Positions 1 to 10,354 of a DNA stretch of 64,000 nucleotides are shown here, piece after piece. This DNA comes from DATJIG01 sp050260515 (GTDB taxonomy: Bacteria; Pseudomonadota; Alphaproteobacteria; SMXQ01), in contig JBLNCI010000002.1 in assembly GCA_050260515.1 (NCBI GenBank), forward strand, positions 8,571-72,570. The letters are read 5' to 3'. The number at the start of each line of letters is the position of its first letter. Position 1 is the stretch's first letter. A program made the position numbers and the translations under genes. The notes under the pieces are model-generated. The model had not been told where the DNA came from. It searched no databases and worked only from the letters and a program-made list of their open reading frames with translations.

Positions 1-1
1 A

Positions 2-976
2 ATGGGAGACGTCATAACCGACGTGGCGACGATGTCGACCGACGATCAGATCCGCGAGAAGCTGGCACAGCGTCTCGGCCGTGTTCATGCGCGGCAGCGG
101 CTCGGCATCGAAGGGGCGCACGAAGCCCAAGTGTTCGGTCAAGGCCTCAACTTCTTCAACTTCGAGAACTGGTACTCCGCGCATTCGGTATTGCGCGCCG
201 GCCTGACGCTGATCGGGGCGTATGGACGAGGCCACCGCAACACACAGCGCATCCAGATCCGTCGGATCGACGTTCCGCTTCCCGCCTTGCCGGCCGCATT
301 CGACGGCTTCACGATTCTTCACATCAGCGACATGCACGTCGACATGAACCGTGGCGCGATGCACCGGCTCGTGAAGCTGCTCGAAGATCTCACCTACGAC
401 ATCTGCGTCATGACGGGCGACTTCCGCGGAAAGACGTATGGCTCGTTCGCGGCCACTCTCGCCGGTCTTGCGCCGATCCGGGAGAGGCTCACCGCACCGG
501 TGTACGCCGTGCTCGGCAATCACGACACGATCCGCATGGTGCCGGGTCTCGAGGAACTCGGGGTCCGCGTGCTGCTGAACGAGGCCGACAGCATCGCGCG
601 CGGCGGCGAGCGCATCTGGCTCGGAGGCATCGACGATGCCCATTACTACCGGGTCGACAACATCGAGAAGGTCGCGACGCTCGTGCCGCACGGCGAGTTC
701 TCCGTGCTGCTCTCGCACACCCCGGAGATCTACCGCCAGGCGGCGCACGCCGATTTCCGGCTGCTGCTGTGCGGCCACACGCACGGCGGACAGATCTGCC
801 TCCCCGGCTCGATCCCGATCACGCTCGATTCGGCGATGCCCCGGCGTTACGGATCGGGCCTGTGGGCCTATCACGGGATGATCGGCTACACGTCGGTCGG
901 TGTCGGCTCATCCATCGTTCCCGTCCGCTTCAACTGCCCGCCGGAGATCGCGTTGCACCGGCTGCGCCGTGCGTGA
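2..976 (+). CDS. Metallophosphoesterase, YkuE/YaeI-like, 5' end probably beyond the window
   Basis: A calcineurin-like metallophosphoesterase that would hydrolyse phosphoester or pyrophosphate bonds with a dinuclear metal centre. The five blocks of the family are present in order: ISDMH (about residue 108), GDF, GNHD, SHTP, and GHTHGG near the C terminus. Relatives named YkuE act at the membrane on lipid-linked substrates, but the substrate here cannot be read. The reading frame begins with an ATG at base 2, so the true start, often preceded by membrane segments in this family, may lie upstream. The stop is 9 bases before the convergent CarS-like gene. Confidence 0.85.
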   Translation: MGDVITDVATMSTDDQIREKLAQRLGRVHARQRLGIEGAHEAQVFGQGLNFFNFENWYSAHSVLRAGLTLIGAYGRGHRNTQRIQIRRIDVPLPALPAAFDGFTILHISDMHVDMNRGAMHRLVKLLEDLTYDICVMTGDFRGKTYGSFAATLAGLAPIRERLTAPVYAVLGNHDTIRMVPGLEELGVRVLLNEADSIARGGERIWLGGIDDAHYYRVDNIEKVATLVPHGEFSVLLSHTPEIYRQAAHADFRLLLCGHTHGGQICLPGSIPITLDSAMPRRYGSGLWAYHGMIGYTSVGVGSSIVPVRFNCPPEIALHRLRRA

Positions 977-985
977 ACGGCGCGC

Positions 986-1474
986 TCAGTACGGCTGATC
1001 GCGCAGGTGAATGCGGTACAGGATTCGGGACAGCACCAGCTCACCGACAAAGAACACCGCTGTGACGACGGCCATATCGGCGGCCGCGAGACCCAGCAGC
1101 GGCGCACACGCCAGGGTCGGCAGCAGGGATTCGGGGATCTGATCGAGGCCGAGCGCGCGGCTGCTCGACGGCCTGCCGAGTCGTCGCTTGATGAAGCTCG
1201 AGATCAAGTCTCCGGCCATCGCCGCCGCTCCAGCGATAGCCCCGACGTGCCAGTCGAGACCGATCGCCGGCGCGAGGAGCGAGGGCAGCAGGACCGCGAC
1301 GGCAAGGCCCCGCGCCGTCTTCGAGGCGCCGAGAATCGGCCGTCCGTCGAAGAACAGGTTGCCCCCGTCGAGCGGGAATGCGAATCGCGGTCCGAAGGCT
1401 TTCTTCGCGAGAACAGGCCCGCCGTTCGCCGTCAGCAACAGAAGCAGCATCTGAAGGTCCGCGGCGAGGTGCAT
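986..1474 (-). CDS. CarS-like (CDP-archaeol synthase family, DUF46) membrane protein
   Basis: A 162-residue integral membrane protein with the pattern of the CDP-archaeol synthase family: an N-terminal hydrophobic segment with TANGGPVLAKK, then a DGGNLFFDGRPILGASKTARG stretch of charged cytosolic loop, then GDLISSFIKRRLG and LDQIPESLLP. In archaea CarS transfers CMP to unsaturated archaeol. Bacterial members exist, but their substrate is unclear, so only the family is assigned. The start was placed at the ATG directly before the first hydrophobic helix; the frame stays open upstream but that part has no recognisable domain. It converges on the phosphoesterase. Confidence 0.75.
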   Translation of the reverse strand: MHLAADLQMLLLLLTANGGPVLAKKAFGPRFAFPLDGGNLFFDGRPILGASKTARGLAVAVLLPSLLAPAIGLDWHVGAIAGAAAMAGDLISSFIKRRLGRPSSSRALGLDQIPESLLPTLACAPLLGLAAADMAVVTAVFFVGELVLSRILYRIHLRDQPY

Positions 1475-1582
1475 CCCGCGATGATCGGGTGTGCAAGGCC
1501 AGTCCGTCAATGCCGCGGAACGAATGCGACGCACCGGACATTGGCTCCGGCGCGGCTCCGAGGCCGCGACAGGAGAAACGCC

Positions 1583-2060
1583 ATGGAAACCTTCACGCGG
1601 GAAACCTTCACGCGGCCTCTCGCCGTCGTCACCGGCGCCTCCACCGGCCGCGGCGTTGTGGATCGACGGTTCGTCCGCCGCGACGACGAGGTCGAACTGG
1701 TTCCGGGCGCCGGATTCATCCCGGGGACGTATCAGGCGGTCTACAACGCGAAGGCGTTTCTCGACTCGTTCTCGTTCGCGCTCCGCGCCGAGTTGAAGGA
1801 CACGGGCGTAACCGTCACGTGCCTCATGCCAAGGGCGACCGAGACCGAATTCTTCGAGCGAGCCGACATGATGGACACCAAAATCGGACAGGACAGGAAG
1901 GCCGATCCCGCGATGGTCGCCAGACACGGCTTCGATGCGGTGATGCGCGGCGACGTGGTGACCGGATGGCAGAACAAGCTGCAATCGGCGACGCCAACGT
2001 CACGCCCGCATCCATGCTGGCGGAGCGGCACCGGAAGATGCCGCACCGGGGACCGGCAAG
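1583..2060 (+). pseudogene. Decayed short-chain dehydrogenase/reductase (DltE-like SDR)
   Basis: Remnant of an SDR oxidoreductase. The start ATG is followed by a 15-base direct duplication giving ETFTR twice, then the nucleotide-binding motif VVTGASTGRG. The sequence jumps almost directly to the late part of the fold (AVYNAKAF, ELKDTGVTVTCLMP, TETEFFERADM), so roughly 90-100 central residues, including the catalytic Ser region, are gone. The active-site motif reads Tyr-Asn-Ala-Lys, one residue short of the normal YxxxK. After about base 1990 the family's C terminus (NVTPASMLAERHRKM) continues in another frame. Three lesions together make a functional enzyme very unlikely. Confidence 0.75.
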
Positions 2061-2084
2061 ACCACGAAGCGATAGCGGCCTGCG

Positions 2085-2117
2085 AGAAAAGCCCTCCTGG
2101 ACCGTCCAGGAGGGCTT
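2085..2117 (-). terminator. Rho-independent terminator for the manganese catalase gene
   Basis: An 11-bp perfect GC-rich stem (GCCCTCCTGGA) with a 3-base loop. Read on the minus strand it is followed by TTTTCT. It lies just past the stop of the catalase gene and fits as its terminator. Confidence 0.75.
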
Positions 2118-2138
2118 CCGTCAAGTCTGCAGACGCGC

Positions 2139-3032
2139 TCAGTGTCGCATCGTCGATGGCGGGGAACGACCGGAGCCGAGTTCGGCTCCCGTTTGCGGAT
2201 TCACGTCCGTGCGGGATTCGGTACGCGCGCACATCCGATCGAGCAGCTTTCCGGTCCGGTCGGGCAGATGCTCGACACTGGCCGACCCATCGCCGCCGTC
2301 CACGGCCACCTGCTTGTTGCGATCAGTGACGAAATCCCACTGGTCGCCTTCGTTCCACGGCCCCCGCTCCGCACCGTCGCCTTGTGACATATCGTAGTAG
2401 GTGTTTTCGAACTGCTTCTGGCCGGGCAGCTTGCCCGGCGGGAAGTTCGGCTGGATTGCGTACAGCGCCTTCTCGAACGACTTCTGATGCGCAATCTCGC
2501 GCGTCATCAGGAAGCCCAGGGATTTCTTGAGGTCGGCATCATCTGTCGCGTTGATCAGCCGCTCGTAAACGATCTTCGCGCGCGCCTCCGCGGCGATGTT
2601 CGAGCGCAGATCGCAGGTCGGATCGCCGATCGAATCGATGTACGCGGCTGTCCACGGCACTCCCGCCGAGTTGATCAGCGCGGCAGCACCGCCATAAAGA
2701 ATGGACGTCGTGTGACTCTCACCGCCGTGGAACACCTCGGCCATGAGCTGCCCTTGCTCGGCGCCCTCGGCGAGATCCGCCTTCACGCCCTTGTTCAGCA
2801 TGCATACGATGTTGCCGATGACCTCGAGGTGACTGAGCTCCTCGGTCGCGATGTCGAAAAGCATGTCCTTGCGGTTCGGGTCGTCGTCCGCGAGCGCTTG
2901 CGTGAAGTAGCGCATCGCTGCCGCCAGCTCTCCCTGCGGCCCTCCGAACTGCTCGAGCATCAACGTGGCCAGCCGCGGGTTCGGCTCCGAGACACGGACG
3001 GTGTGCATGAGACGTTTGTTGTGCATGAACAT
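2139..3032 (-). CDS. katN: Manganese-containing (non-haem) catalase
   Basis: Dismutates hydrogen peroxide to water and oxygen with a di-manganese centre in a four-helix bundle. Family ligand motifs are visible: Glu35 in GPQGE, Glu65 and His68 in TEELSHLE, a central Glu in EARAKIVYE and a His in TREIAHQKSFE. Length (297 aa) is normal. The start ATG has AAGGAGT on the minus strand about 6 bases upstream; a second Met at codon 3 is less well placed. The tail after about residue 235 is polar and variable, as in relatives. A terminator follows. Next to DUF6328 and GroEL genes it looks like part of a general stress block. Confidence 0.93.
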   Translation of the reverse strand: MFMHNKRLMHTVRVSEPNPRLATLMLEQFGGPQGELAAAMRYFTQALADDDPNRKDMLFDIATEELSHLEVIGNIVCMLNKGVKADLAEGAEQGQLMAEVFHGGESHTTSILYGGAAALINSAGVPWTAAYIDSIGDPTCDLRSNIAAEARAKIVYERLINATDDADLKKSLGFLMTREIAHQKSFEKALYAIQPNFPPGKLPGQKQFENTYYDMSQGDGAERGPWNEGDQWDFVTDRNKQVAVDGGDGSASVEHLPDRTGKLLDRMCARTESRTDVNPQTGAELGSGRSPPSTMRH

Positions 3033-3148
3033 CGGCGACTCCTTGGATCATGGATGACGGTCGGCGTGCGACCTATCTCCTCCAAGCAATTGCGCCGGGC
3101 GCGTTTCGTTCCGCGCCCAAACGCCGGCAGCGGCGTCCGACGAAAACC

Positions 3149-3565
3149 TCAGCGGTTCGGCTCGCTGCCCTGCCCCTCGGCAGGCGGCTCGACGATGTAT
3201 GCCTCGCGCTGGCAGAGATCGACGCCATCGTTGCCCTCCGAGCGCCCATCCTCGAAGACGACGAGCACGTCGTACCGGCACCCGCCATCCTCGGTCACTT
3301 CGACCCGGCGGGAGGCACCGGCGGCGATGCTGTCGCCTTCGATGAGATTGCTGCCCCACTCGCGCTCGCCGGCTTTCTTCACGAACAGGTCGCGGATCGG
3401 GGTTGCCGAACGGTTCTCCACCCGAACCACCGGACTGGCAGCCTCCACGGCAGCCGCCCCGGCGAGGACTGCCGCCACGGACACGGCGACCGACATACAG
3501 GTATGCAACAGGCGACGGCCGACGGATCGTCCGCGCGTTGCGATTAGCACCCGTGTCCGACCCAT
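3149..3565 (-). CDS. Small exported protein of unknown function
   Basis: A 138-residue protein with an arginine-rich N terminus, a hydrophobic stretch at about residues 24-42 and a likely signal-peptidase site near AVEAAS. The mature part has a beta-rich look, with VVRVENRSATPIRDLFVK, a GGCRYDVLVVFEDG segment and a later Cys, so one disulfide is possible. I recall similar short secreted proteins in rhizobia but cannot name a function. The start has GGAGGG about 9 bases upstream, inside the end of the preceding DUF6328 gene, which ends 5 bases before it, so the two are probably translated from one mRNA. Confidence 0.65.
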   Translation of the reverse strand: MGRTRVLIATRGRSVGRRLLHTCMSVAVSVAAVLAGAAAVEAASPVVRVENRSATPIRDLFVKKAGEREWGSNLIEGDSIAAGASRRVEVTEDGGCRYDVLVVFEDGRSEGNDGVDLCQREAYIVEPPAEGQGSEPNR

Positions 3566-3570
3566 CGCCG

Positions 3571-4488
3571 TTATCCCTCCGCGCGCCGGACGGCCGGATA
3601 GACGTGCCATAAGCCGACAAAGCCCGCGAGCGCGGCGGCTGCCGCGGCGAAGCCGACGGCGGAAGACTCGAACACCTTGGCGATGACGACGAAGATGTCG
3701 CCCGCGATGCCGAGCGCCAACGGCACCGTGGCGGCGGTGATCATGATGCTGCCGGTCCGGTGCACGTCCGGATTGTCCTCGCCGGCATAGACGATGCGGT
3801 GATACGCGGCGGGAGCCATCAGGAGGACAATCGTCACGGCGAGACACGCGAGACTCCCGGCGTGCACGGCCTTGGACAGCGACGGCAGCTTTCCAAAGGA
3901 TTCCGTGACGACGACGGCGAGCTGAAAGCCGAGCAACGCCTGCGCGCCAGGCAGAACGACGCGGGCCTCGGTCAGCATCTGCTCGATCTTCGCATGCAGC
4001 GGAGTCCTGGCCGTCTCGTTGCGCTCTTCTTCGACCATGGCGCGCTCCTTCCTTCCGTGCGTCCGTCGACGCAACAGCTCAAAGCCGTACCACCAAAAGA
4101 GAGCCAGCGCGGCGAACGCGATCCCCGCGGTCAGGCCGACCGGAACGCCCGCGACCCACCCGAAGGTGATGTGCAGATCGAGCCCGAGGCTGATCGCGAA
4201 CGGCAACAATGCCGCGCGGGTCATCGTGCAAATTCGATCGTGCATCCAGCCGGTATCCTGGCCGGCGGCGATGACGCGGTGGTAGATCGGCGGGGCGATG
4301 AGGATTGCGACGGTCGTCGCCATCAGAATCAGCGCGAGCGTATCGAGGTACCGTGACGACGGTGGAAGGCGCTCGTAGGCATCCCGAAACACTCCGTTGA
4401 ACTGGAATCCGAAGAGGACTTCGGCCCCCAGGATGATGGTCCGGGTCTCGTCGAGCGCCGTCTTCGTCCGGGCGGTCAGGTCGGCCAT
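3571..4488 (-). CDS. Fused double DUF6328 membrane protein
   Basis: A 305-residue integral membrane protein made of two tandem copies of a domain I recognise as DUF6328. Copy 1 (about residues 5-135) has ILGAEVLFGFQF and LIAPPIYHRVI; copy 2 (about 160-290) has VLPGAQALLGFQL and LMAPAAYHRIV. Each copy has about four hydrophobic segments. The usual family member has one copy, so this is a duplication-fusion. The start has GGAGGC about 6 bases upstream. Between the copies an internal ATG (codon end at 4038) has its own AAGGAG 6 bases upstream, so a separate second-half product is possible. Function unknown; neighbours point to stress. Confidence 0.75.
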   Translation of the reverse strand: MADLTARTKTALDETRTIILGAEVLFGFQFNGVFRDAYERLPPSSRYLDTLALILMATTVAILIAPPIYHRVIAAGQDTGWMHDRICTMTRAALLPFAISLGLDLHITFGWVAGVPVGLTAGIAFAALALFWWYGFELLRRRTHGRKERAMVEEERNETARTPLHAKIEQMLTEARVVLPGAQALLGFQLAVVVTESFGKLPSLSKAVHAGSLACLAVTIVLLMAPAAYHRIVYAGEDNPDVHRTGSIMITAATVPLALGIAGDIFVVIAKVFESSAVGFAAAAAALAGFVGLWHVYPAVRRAEG

Positions 4489-4698
4489 GAAGCGCCTCCG
4501 CCCCTGCAACGGCGCAGTCGCGCTGGCGTTCCCACCAGAGATGAGGCTTTTCAGGGAACTGGCGGCGCGGCCGCCGGTTTCGGAGCATCCCCTCGGCATC
4601 GCGGACGGATGCGGCAGATGAGAGAACGCGGGACATCCAGCGGCGCGCGACTCCGCGCGAAGATCGATGCGGGTCGCACCGGCGACAAGGTCCCGGCG

Positions 4699-4902
4699 AT
4701 GGACCCGGCAGCGGCACCGCTCGGGACCGATGCCGAAGCCGCAGGAACGCCCCTGCCGGAGGATGCCAGTGCACGCCGCCGGTCCAATCCGGCCGCTGAA
4801 TCCGGCTACGGTGGCGACCCGAGGTCGCTGGTGTCCGGGACCGTGCTCGCGGTGGCGTGTCTCGCCGCCGTCGGCGTGCTGATCTGGGCGGTTCTGCCGT
4901 AG
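4699..4902 (+). CDS. Possible small single-pass membrane protein
   Basis: A 67-residue frame with a polar, Ala/Pro-rich N terminus and a clear C-terminal hydrophobic helix (SLVSGTVLAVACLAAVGVLI) ending at LP. A longer frame opens at 4609, but its extra N terminus is arginine-rich and unremarkable. The Shine-Dalgarno match is weak (AAGG). It fills the gap between two minus-strand genes and has normal codon bias. No homology is recognised, so it may be spurious, though the tail-anchored layout is plausible. Confidence 0.4.
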   Translation: MDPAAAPLGTDAEAAGTPLPEDASARRRSNPAAESGYGGDPRSLVSGTVLAVACLAAVGVLIWAVLP

Positions 4903-4909
4903 CCGCTCG

Positions 4910-5179
4910 CTAGTTGCAGCTATCCACGTAGACGGCGAGCGATTCGATCTGCTCTCGCGCCGCCGCTTCGCGCAGCCGGCAAGCCTGCAGGTAGATGCAC
5001 ACCGACCCGTCGGGAGCACGGCTCAACCTGCCGCTGCCGGGGTTGATCAGATCGCCGAAGACCTGGTCGTTGATGTCGAGCTCCGCTCCGGGCACGCGCG
5101 CGACGGCATAGTCGCCGTCTTCCGTCTCGATCGCGACATGTTGCCCCTGGCGGCTCCGGAATCTCACGATCCCTTTCAT
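4910..5179 (-). CDS. Small conserved-looking protein of unknown function
   Basis: An 89-residue soluble protein starting MKGIVRFRSRQGQHVAIETEDGDY, which suggests a small beta-barrel, followed by an INDQVFGDL segment and a C-terminal helix with three Cys in the protein. A strong ribosome-binding region (GGAGGTAGGGAGGA) precedes the ATG. It is divergent from the groEL-like gene over about 200 bases. No function can be assigned. Confidence 0.65.
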   Translation of the reverse strand: MKGIVRFRSRQGQHVAIETEDGDYAVARVPGAELDINDQVFGDLINPGSGRLSRAPDGSVCIYLQACRLREAAAREQIESLAVYVDSCN

Positions 5180-5377
5180 GTCGTCCTCCCTACCTCCGAA
5201 TTGACCTGCCTGCTTTTTCGCTTATTTCAACCCTCGACCACGCCCGTGTCCTTGACGTAGCGCAAAGTGGAGCGCAGCCACGCGCGGCCGGTTCCAAATG
5301 CAAAGTTTGATTCGCGTCAAATCGTTCCCTCGGGTCGCCGGATATTTTTTCCTTCATTGGAAATCGAGGAGACGACG

Positions 5378-7000
<1,623 letters not shown>

Positions 7001-7042
7001 GCCGAGACCAGATAGCAAATCGTGGTCAGTTACGGAGTTCGG

Positions 7043-8680
7043 ATGCCGGATCGCCAGTCACCGCGCAGGCTTCGCTGCCTGCTTGCCGCGGTCGCCACCG
7101 TTGCCATCGCAACCACAGGGTCCCCCGTCGGGGCCCAGGAAGCGGCGTCGCCGCGTCTCCGCACGATCGTCGAGAGCGGCGCGGCGACCGCCCCCCTCCT
7201 CGATGACGACAGGCAGGCACTCGAGCGCTTCTACTCCGGGCGCGGGTTCCGTCCGGCGTGGACGGACGCGCGTGCTCGCGAAACGGCCGTGGTGGCGTTG
7301 TCGGCCGCCGGTGCCGAGGGGCTCAGTCCCACCGCCTACGGCGCGCCCACGCAATCCGCCCCCTGGCCCGCGAATGCGGCGGCGGCGGCCGAACGCGACG
7401 CCGTGCTGACCGCCGGGGTGCTGCGCTACATGCGCGACGTCCATCTCGGTCGTATCCGGCCCGGGGAGGTCTACGACGACGTCGAGCTGCCGCGACCGTC
7501 CTACGATGCGGCCGCAGCGCTCGCACGAGCGCTCGATCGCGGCAATCTGGCGGAGGTTCTCGCCGCGCTGCCGCCGCCGCACGTCGAGTACCGCCGCCTG
7601 AAGGCCGCTCTGGCGACCTACCGTGCCGTCGACGCGGCCGGTGGATGGCCACGCGTTCCGCCGGGGCCGACATTCGACGCCTTCGGCGGCGATCCCCGGC
7701 TGCCGACGCTCGCCCGTCGCCTCGCCATTGAGGATAAGGACGTTGCGATCGACGTTGACCCGACGGCGCTCGACACGGCGATCCGACGGTACCAGACAAA
7801 CAACGGTCTCGTGCCCGACGGGCGCGTCGGCGCCCGCACCATCGCGGCGCTGAACGTGCCGGCGGCAAGACGCGTCGAGCAGATTCGCGCGAACCTCGAA
7901 CGCTGGCGATGGTTGCCGCCGGAACTGGAGCGCCGCCGCGTGATGGTGAACGTTGCCGGGGCGGAGCTGGCGGCGATCCGCGATGGATCCGTGATCGTCG
8001 AATCGCGCGTCATCGTTGGAGACCGCCGCCATCACAGCCCGATGCTGCGGACGGTGGCCAGCGGGCTCACCGTCAATCCTCCGTGGAACGTCCCGCCGTC
8101 GATCGCGCGCAACGAGATCGTGCCGCGGCTGCGGCGCGACCCCGGGTATCTCCGCGCGGAGGACATGGTGGTCCTCAACGGTCCACCCGGAGACCCTTAC
8201 GGCCAGACGATCGACTGGCGCCACGCCCCGGCTTCCGGCTATGGCTTCCGGCAGTTGCCCGGGCCGCGCAACGCTCTCGGCACCATCAAGGTGGAGATGG
8301 CCAACCGGTTCAACGTCTATCTCCATGACACGCCGGCGAAGACTCTGTTTGCCCTCCCCGACCGCAACTTGAGTCACGGGTGCATCCGGGTCGAAGGCAT
8401 TCTGCCGCTAGCCTCGTTCCTGCTCGGCGACAGCGGCGACGGCGACATCTCCTCCCTGGAGGCAGCCATCGCCCGGGGAGCCACCATTCACCTGGCCGCG
8501 CGAGCGGCGGTCCCCGTATACCTCGTATACTGGACCGCGGTGGCGAACGCGGACGGAAGCGTCGGCTTCCGCGACGACGCGTACCAGCGCGATCCACCGC
8601 TGATCGAGGCGCTGGGCCGCGATTCGATCCGACAGACCTCGATGGGGACGTCGATCGGCTGCCGCCACAACGTCGGCTGA
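7043..8680 (+). CDS. L,D-transpeptidase, YcbB/LdtD-like
   Basis: A periplasmic enzyme that forms 3-3 crosslinks in peptidoglycan. It has an N-terminal signal segment (about residues 10-33), an extended N-terminal region, a peptidoglycan-binding domain 1 block (TAIRRYQTNNGL, PDGRVGARTIAALN), then the YkuD catalytic domain with LSHGCIRVE; the catalytic Cys is about residue 447. Length 545 aa is typical of YcbB. The start is the ATG at 7043 with GGAG 5 bases upstream; a GTG 21 bases earlier is also in frame. The next gene encodes a YcbK-like protein, a pairing also known in enterobacteria, so the two likely work together on the cell wall. Confidence 0.9.
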   Translation: MPDRQSPRRLRCLLAAVATVAIATTGSPVGAQEAASPRLRTIVESGAATAPLLDDDRQALERFYSGRGFRPAWTDARARETAVVALSAAGAEGLSPTAYGAPTQSAPWPANAAAAAERDAVLTAGVLRYMRDVHLGRIRPGEVYDDVELPRPSYDAAAALARALDRGNLAEVLAALPPPHVEYRRLKAALATYRAVDAAGGWPRVPPGPTFDAFGGDPRLPTLARRLAIEDKDVAIDVDPTALDTAIRRYQTNNGLVPDGRVGARTIAALNVPAARRVEQIRANLERWRWLPPELERRRVMVNVAGAELAAIRDGSVIVESRVIVGDRRHHSPMLRTVASGLTVNPPWNVPPSIARNEIVPRLRRDPGYLRAEDMVVLNGPPGDPYGQTIDWRHAPASGYGFRQLPGPRNALGTIKVEMANRFNVYLHDTPAKTLFALPDRNLSHGCIRVEGILPLASFLLGDSGDGDISSLEAAIARGATIHLAARAAVPVYLVYWTAVANADGSVGFRDDAYQRDPPLIEALGRDSIRQTSMGTSIGCRHNVG

Positions 8681-8772
8681 TCCGCCCCTCACGTGGGGGT
8701 GAGTGGTAATTCTCCGCCGCATCCCCATATGATGGCGGGCGGCCGACCGCTGCACGAAGGGGCACGAAGCCG

Positions 8773-9321
8773 ATGTCGAAAATTCCCCATCCCAGCCGCC
8801 GCCTGCTTCTCCGCGCCGGAGCAGGCGCGGTGGTTGCCGGTATCATGCGGCCCGCCCACGCGCTGGTGGCGACGGGCGCGGTGCGGTCCCTCGCCTTCGA
8901 CAATCTCCACACCGGCGAGAAACTCGCCGTGGACTATTTCGTCGACGGTCGCTACGTGCCCGAAGCGCTGACCGCGGTGAACCGCGTTCTTCGCGACTTC
9001 CGTACCGGCGAGATCCATACGATGGAGCCGGCACTCCTCGACCTTCTGGTCGCGCTGCGCGCAAAGCTCGAAACCTCGCAGCCGCTGCACGTGATCTCCG
9101 GCTATCGCTCCCCGGCGACGAACGCAAAGCTCCACGAGGCGAGCTCGGGCGTCGCCTCGAACAGCCTTCATATGCGCGGCATGGCGATCGACCTCCGGGT
9201 GCCCGGATGCGCTCTGCCGGCAGTACGCCAGGCAGCGCTGTCGCTGCAGCGCGGCGGTGTCGGCTACTATCCGAGATCCGATTTCGTGCACGTCGACATC
9301 GGCCGCGTCCGCACCTGGTAA
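8773..9321 (+). CDS. YcbK-like DUF882 / peptidase M15-type protein with Tat-like signal
   Basis: A 182-residue exported protein of the DUF882 (YcbK) group, related to D,D- or L,D-carboxypeptidases of peptidase family M15. Zinc-site motifs are visible: SGYRSPATN, then SLHMRGMAIDLR (His and Asp), and FVHVDIG (His near the C terminus). The N terminus contains SRRLLLRAG before a hydrophobic run, which resembles a twin-arginine export signal. It follows the L,D-transpeptidase gene by about 90 bases in the same direction, supporting a joint role in peptidoglycan modification. Confidence 0.88.
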   Translation: MSKIPHPSRRLLLRAGAGAVVAGIMRPAHALVATGAVRSLAFDNLHTGEKLAVDYFVDGRYVPEALTAVNRVLRDFRTGEIHTMEPALLDLLVALRAKLETSQPLHVISGYRSPATNAKLHEASSGVASNSLHMRGMAIDLRVPGCALPAVRQAALSLQRGGVGYYPRSDFVHVDIGRVRTW

Positions 9322-9360
9322 CCGGGCCCCATCCGGCCCACGCTTGGCGCCTGATCGAGG

Positions 9361-9780
9361 TCAGCGCAGCGGAACGATCACCGGCGGTCGGCCCGATCTG
9401 CACTGCACGAACGCGTTCTGGCGGAAGATGCGCCCGATCCATGCCGCGCGGCGGCGGGCGAGCGGGTACACCAGAATGCCCCTCTCACGCCAACGGCGGT
9501 CCTTCGCGATGCCGATCCCGTGCAGGACGGAGCATCCCAGCCGCGCCGTCATCGAGATCAGACGGATCTGCGCGCGGCGGTTCCGAGCCGGCGGGGTCGG
9601 GCGGCTTTCAGGATTGAACGCGCTGAGGTATGCCGCCCCAAACACGTGTTGGCGCGCGAGCAATCGGTCGAGCGCGGCGCTGCGGCGATCCGGGACGAAC
9701 CTGGTTCGGTGCCCCTGCTCCTCGATGATGTAGATCGTCTGCCGGTACGCATCGATGTAGCGCGCCGAGTGATGGAACAT
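9361..9780 (-). CDS. DUF3293 domain protein
   Basis: A 139-residue soluble protein with the DUF3293 layout: YRQTIYII at the N terminus, FVPDR, a SAFNPESRPT block, then a GIGIAKDRRWRERGILVY segment and GRIFRQNAFVQC near the end. The biochemical role of DUF3293 is not known. It sits 8 bases downstream of the receiver protein gene on the same strand, so it is probably co-transcribed with it. Confidence 0.75.
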   Translation of the reverse strand: MFHHSARYIDAYRQTIYIIEEQGHRTRFVPDRRSAALDRLLARQHVFGAAYLSAFNPESRPTPPARNRRAQIRLISMTARLGCSVLHGIGIAKDRRWRERGILVYPLARRRAAWIGRIFRQNAFVQCRSGRPPVIVPLR

Positions 9781-9788
9781 CCCGGAGG

Positions 9789-10199
9789 TCAGCCTCCGGG
9801 CAACGCCGCGCTGATCTCCTTCAGCAAGGCGGGCAGATCGAACGGCTTCTCGAGCATCGCGAACGGGCGCGCTGCTGCCGCGCGATGCCGCGTACTCTCA
9901 TCGAGATGAGCCGACAGAAAGATCGAGCGTATCCCGAACTTCTCGTAGATCTTGGTTGCGGCGTCGATGCCGTCGCTACCGTCGCGGAGACGAACGTCCA
10001 TGAGCACGAGCGACGGACGGGTCGCGTCGGCCAGCCGTAACGCTTCCACCTCCTCTTTCGCGAGACGCACCACGTCGTAGCCGGCGGCGACCAGAATCCG
10101 CTCGAGATCGAGCGCGATCCAGATCTCATCCTCGACCAGGAGGATGCGCTTGCGCAGATCGTTGCCGGTTACCGCGGCGACGCGTTCGCGCCGCGGCAT
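9789..10199 (-). CDS. Single-domain response regulator (receiver only)
   Basis: A receiver domain of about 120 residues without an output domain. It has RILLVEDE (acidic pocket), the phospho-acceptor Asp in LVLMDVRL and the Lys of MLEKPFD. Such stand-alone receivers usually act as phosphate shuttles or sinks, or bind a partner. The start at 10199 is favoured because GAGG lies about 8 bases upstream; an in-frame ATG at 10229 has no ribosome-binding site. It is paralogous to the next receiver gene and lies close to an HWE histidine kinase on the other strand, a likely partner. Confidence 0.8.
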   Translation of the reverse strand: MPRRERVAAVTGNDLRKRILLVEDEIWIALDLERILVAAGYDVVRLAKEEVEALRLADATRPSLVLMDVRLRDGSDGIDAATKIYEKFGIRSIFLSAHLDESTRHRAAAARPFAMLEKPFDLPALLKEISAALPGG

Positions 10200-10354
10200 G
10201 CTCGGCGCCTCACTATCTGTGGCGGACATCGGGTACCGGGGTATCGTTGGGACCAATTGGGGGTAACACGGTGTCCGACCCGTGGCAAAGCCGATCGGCC
10301 CGCCTGACTGTGAGCATTTTGGTCGGAGATGCTCCAATTAGGATTCGCAATACG

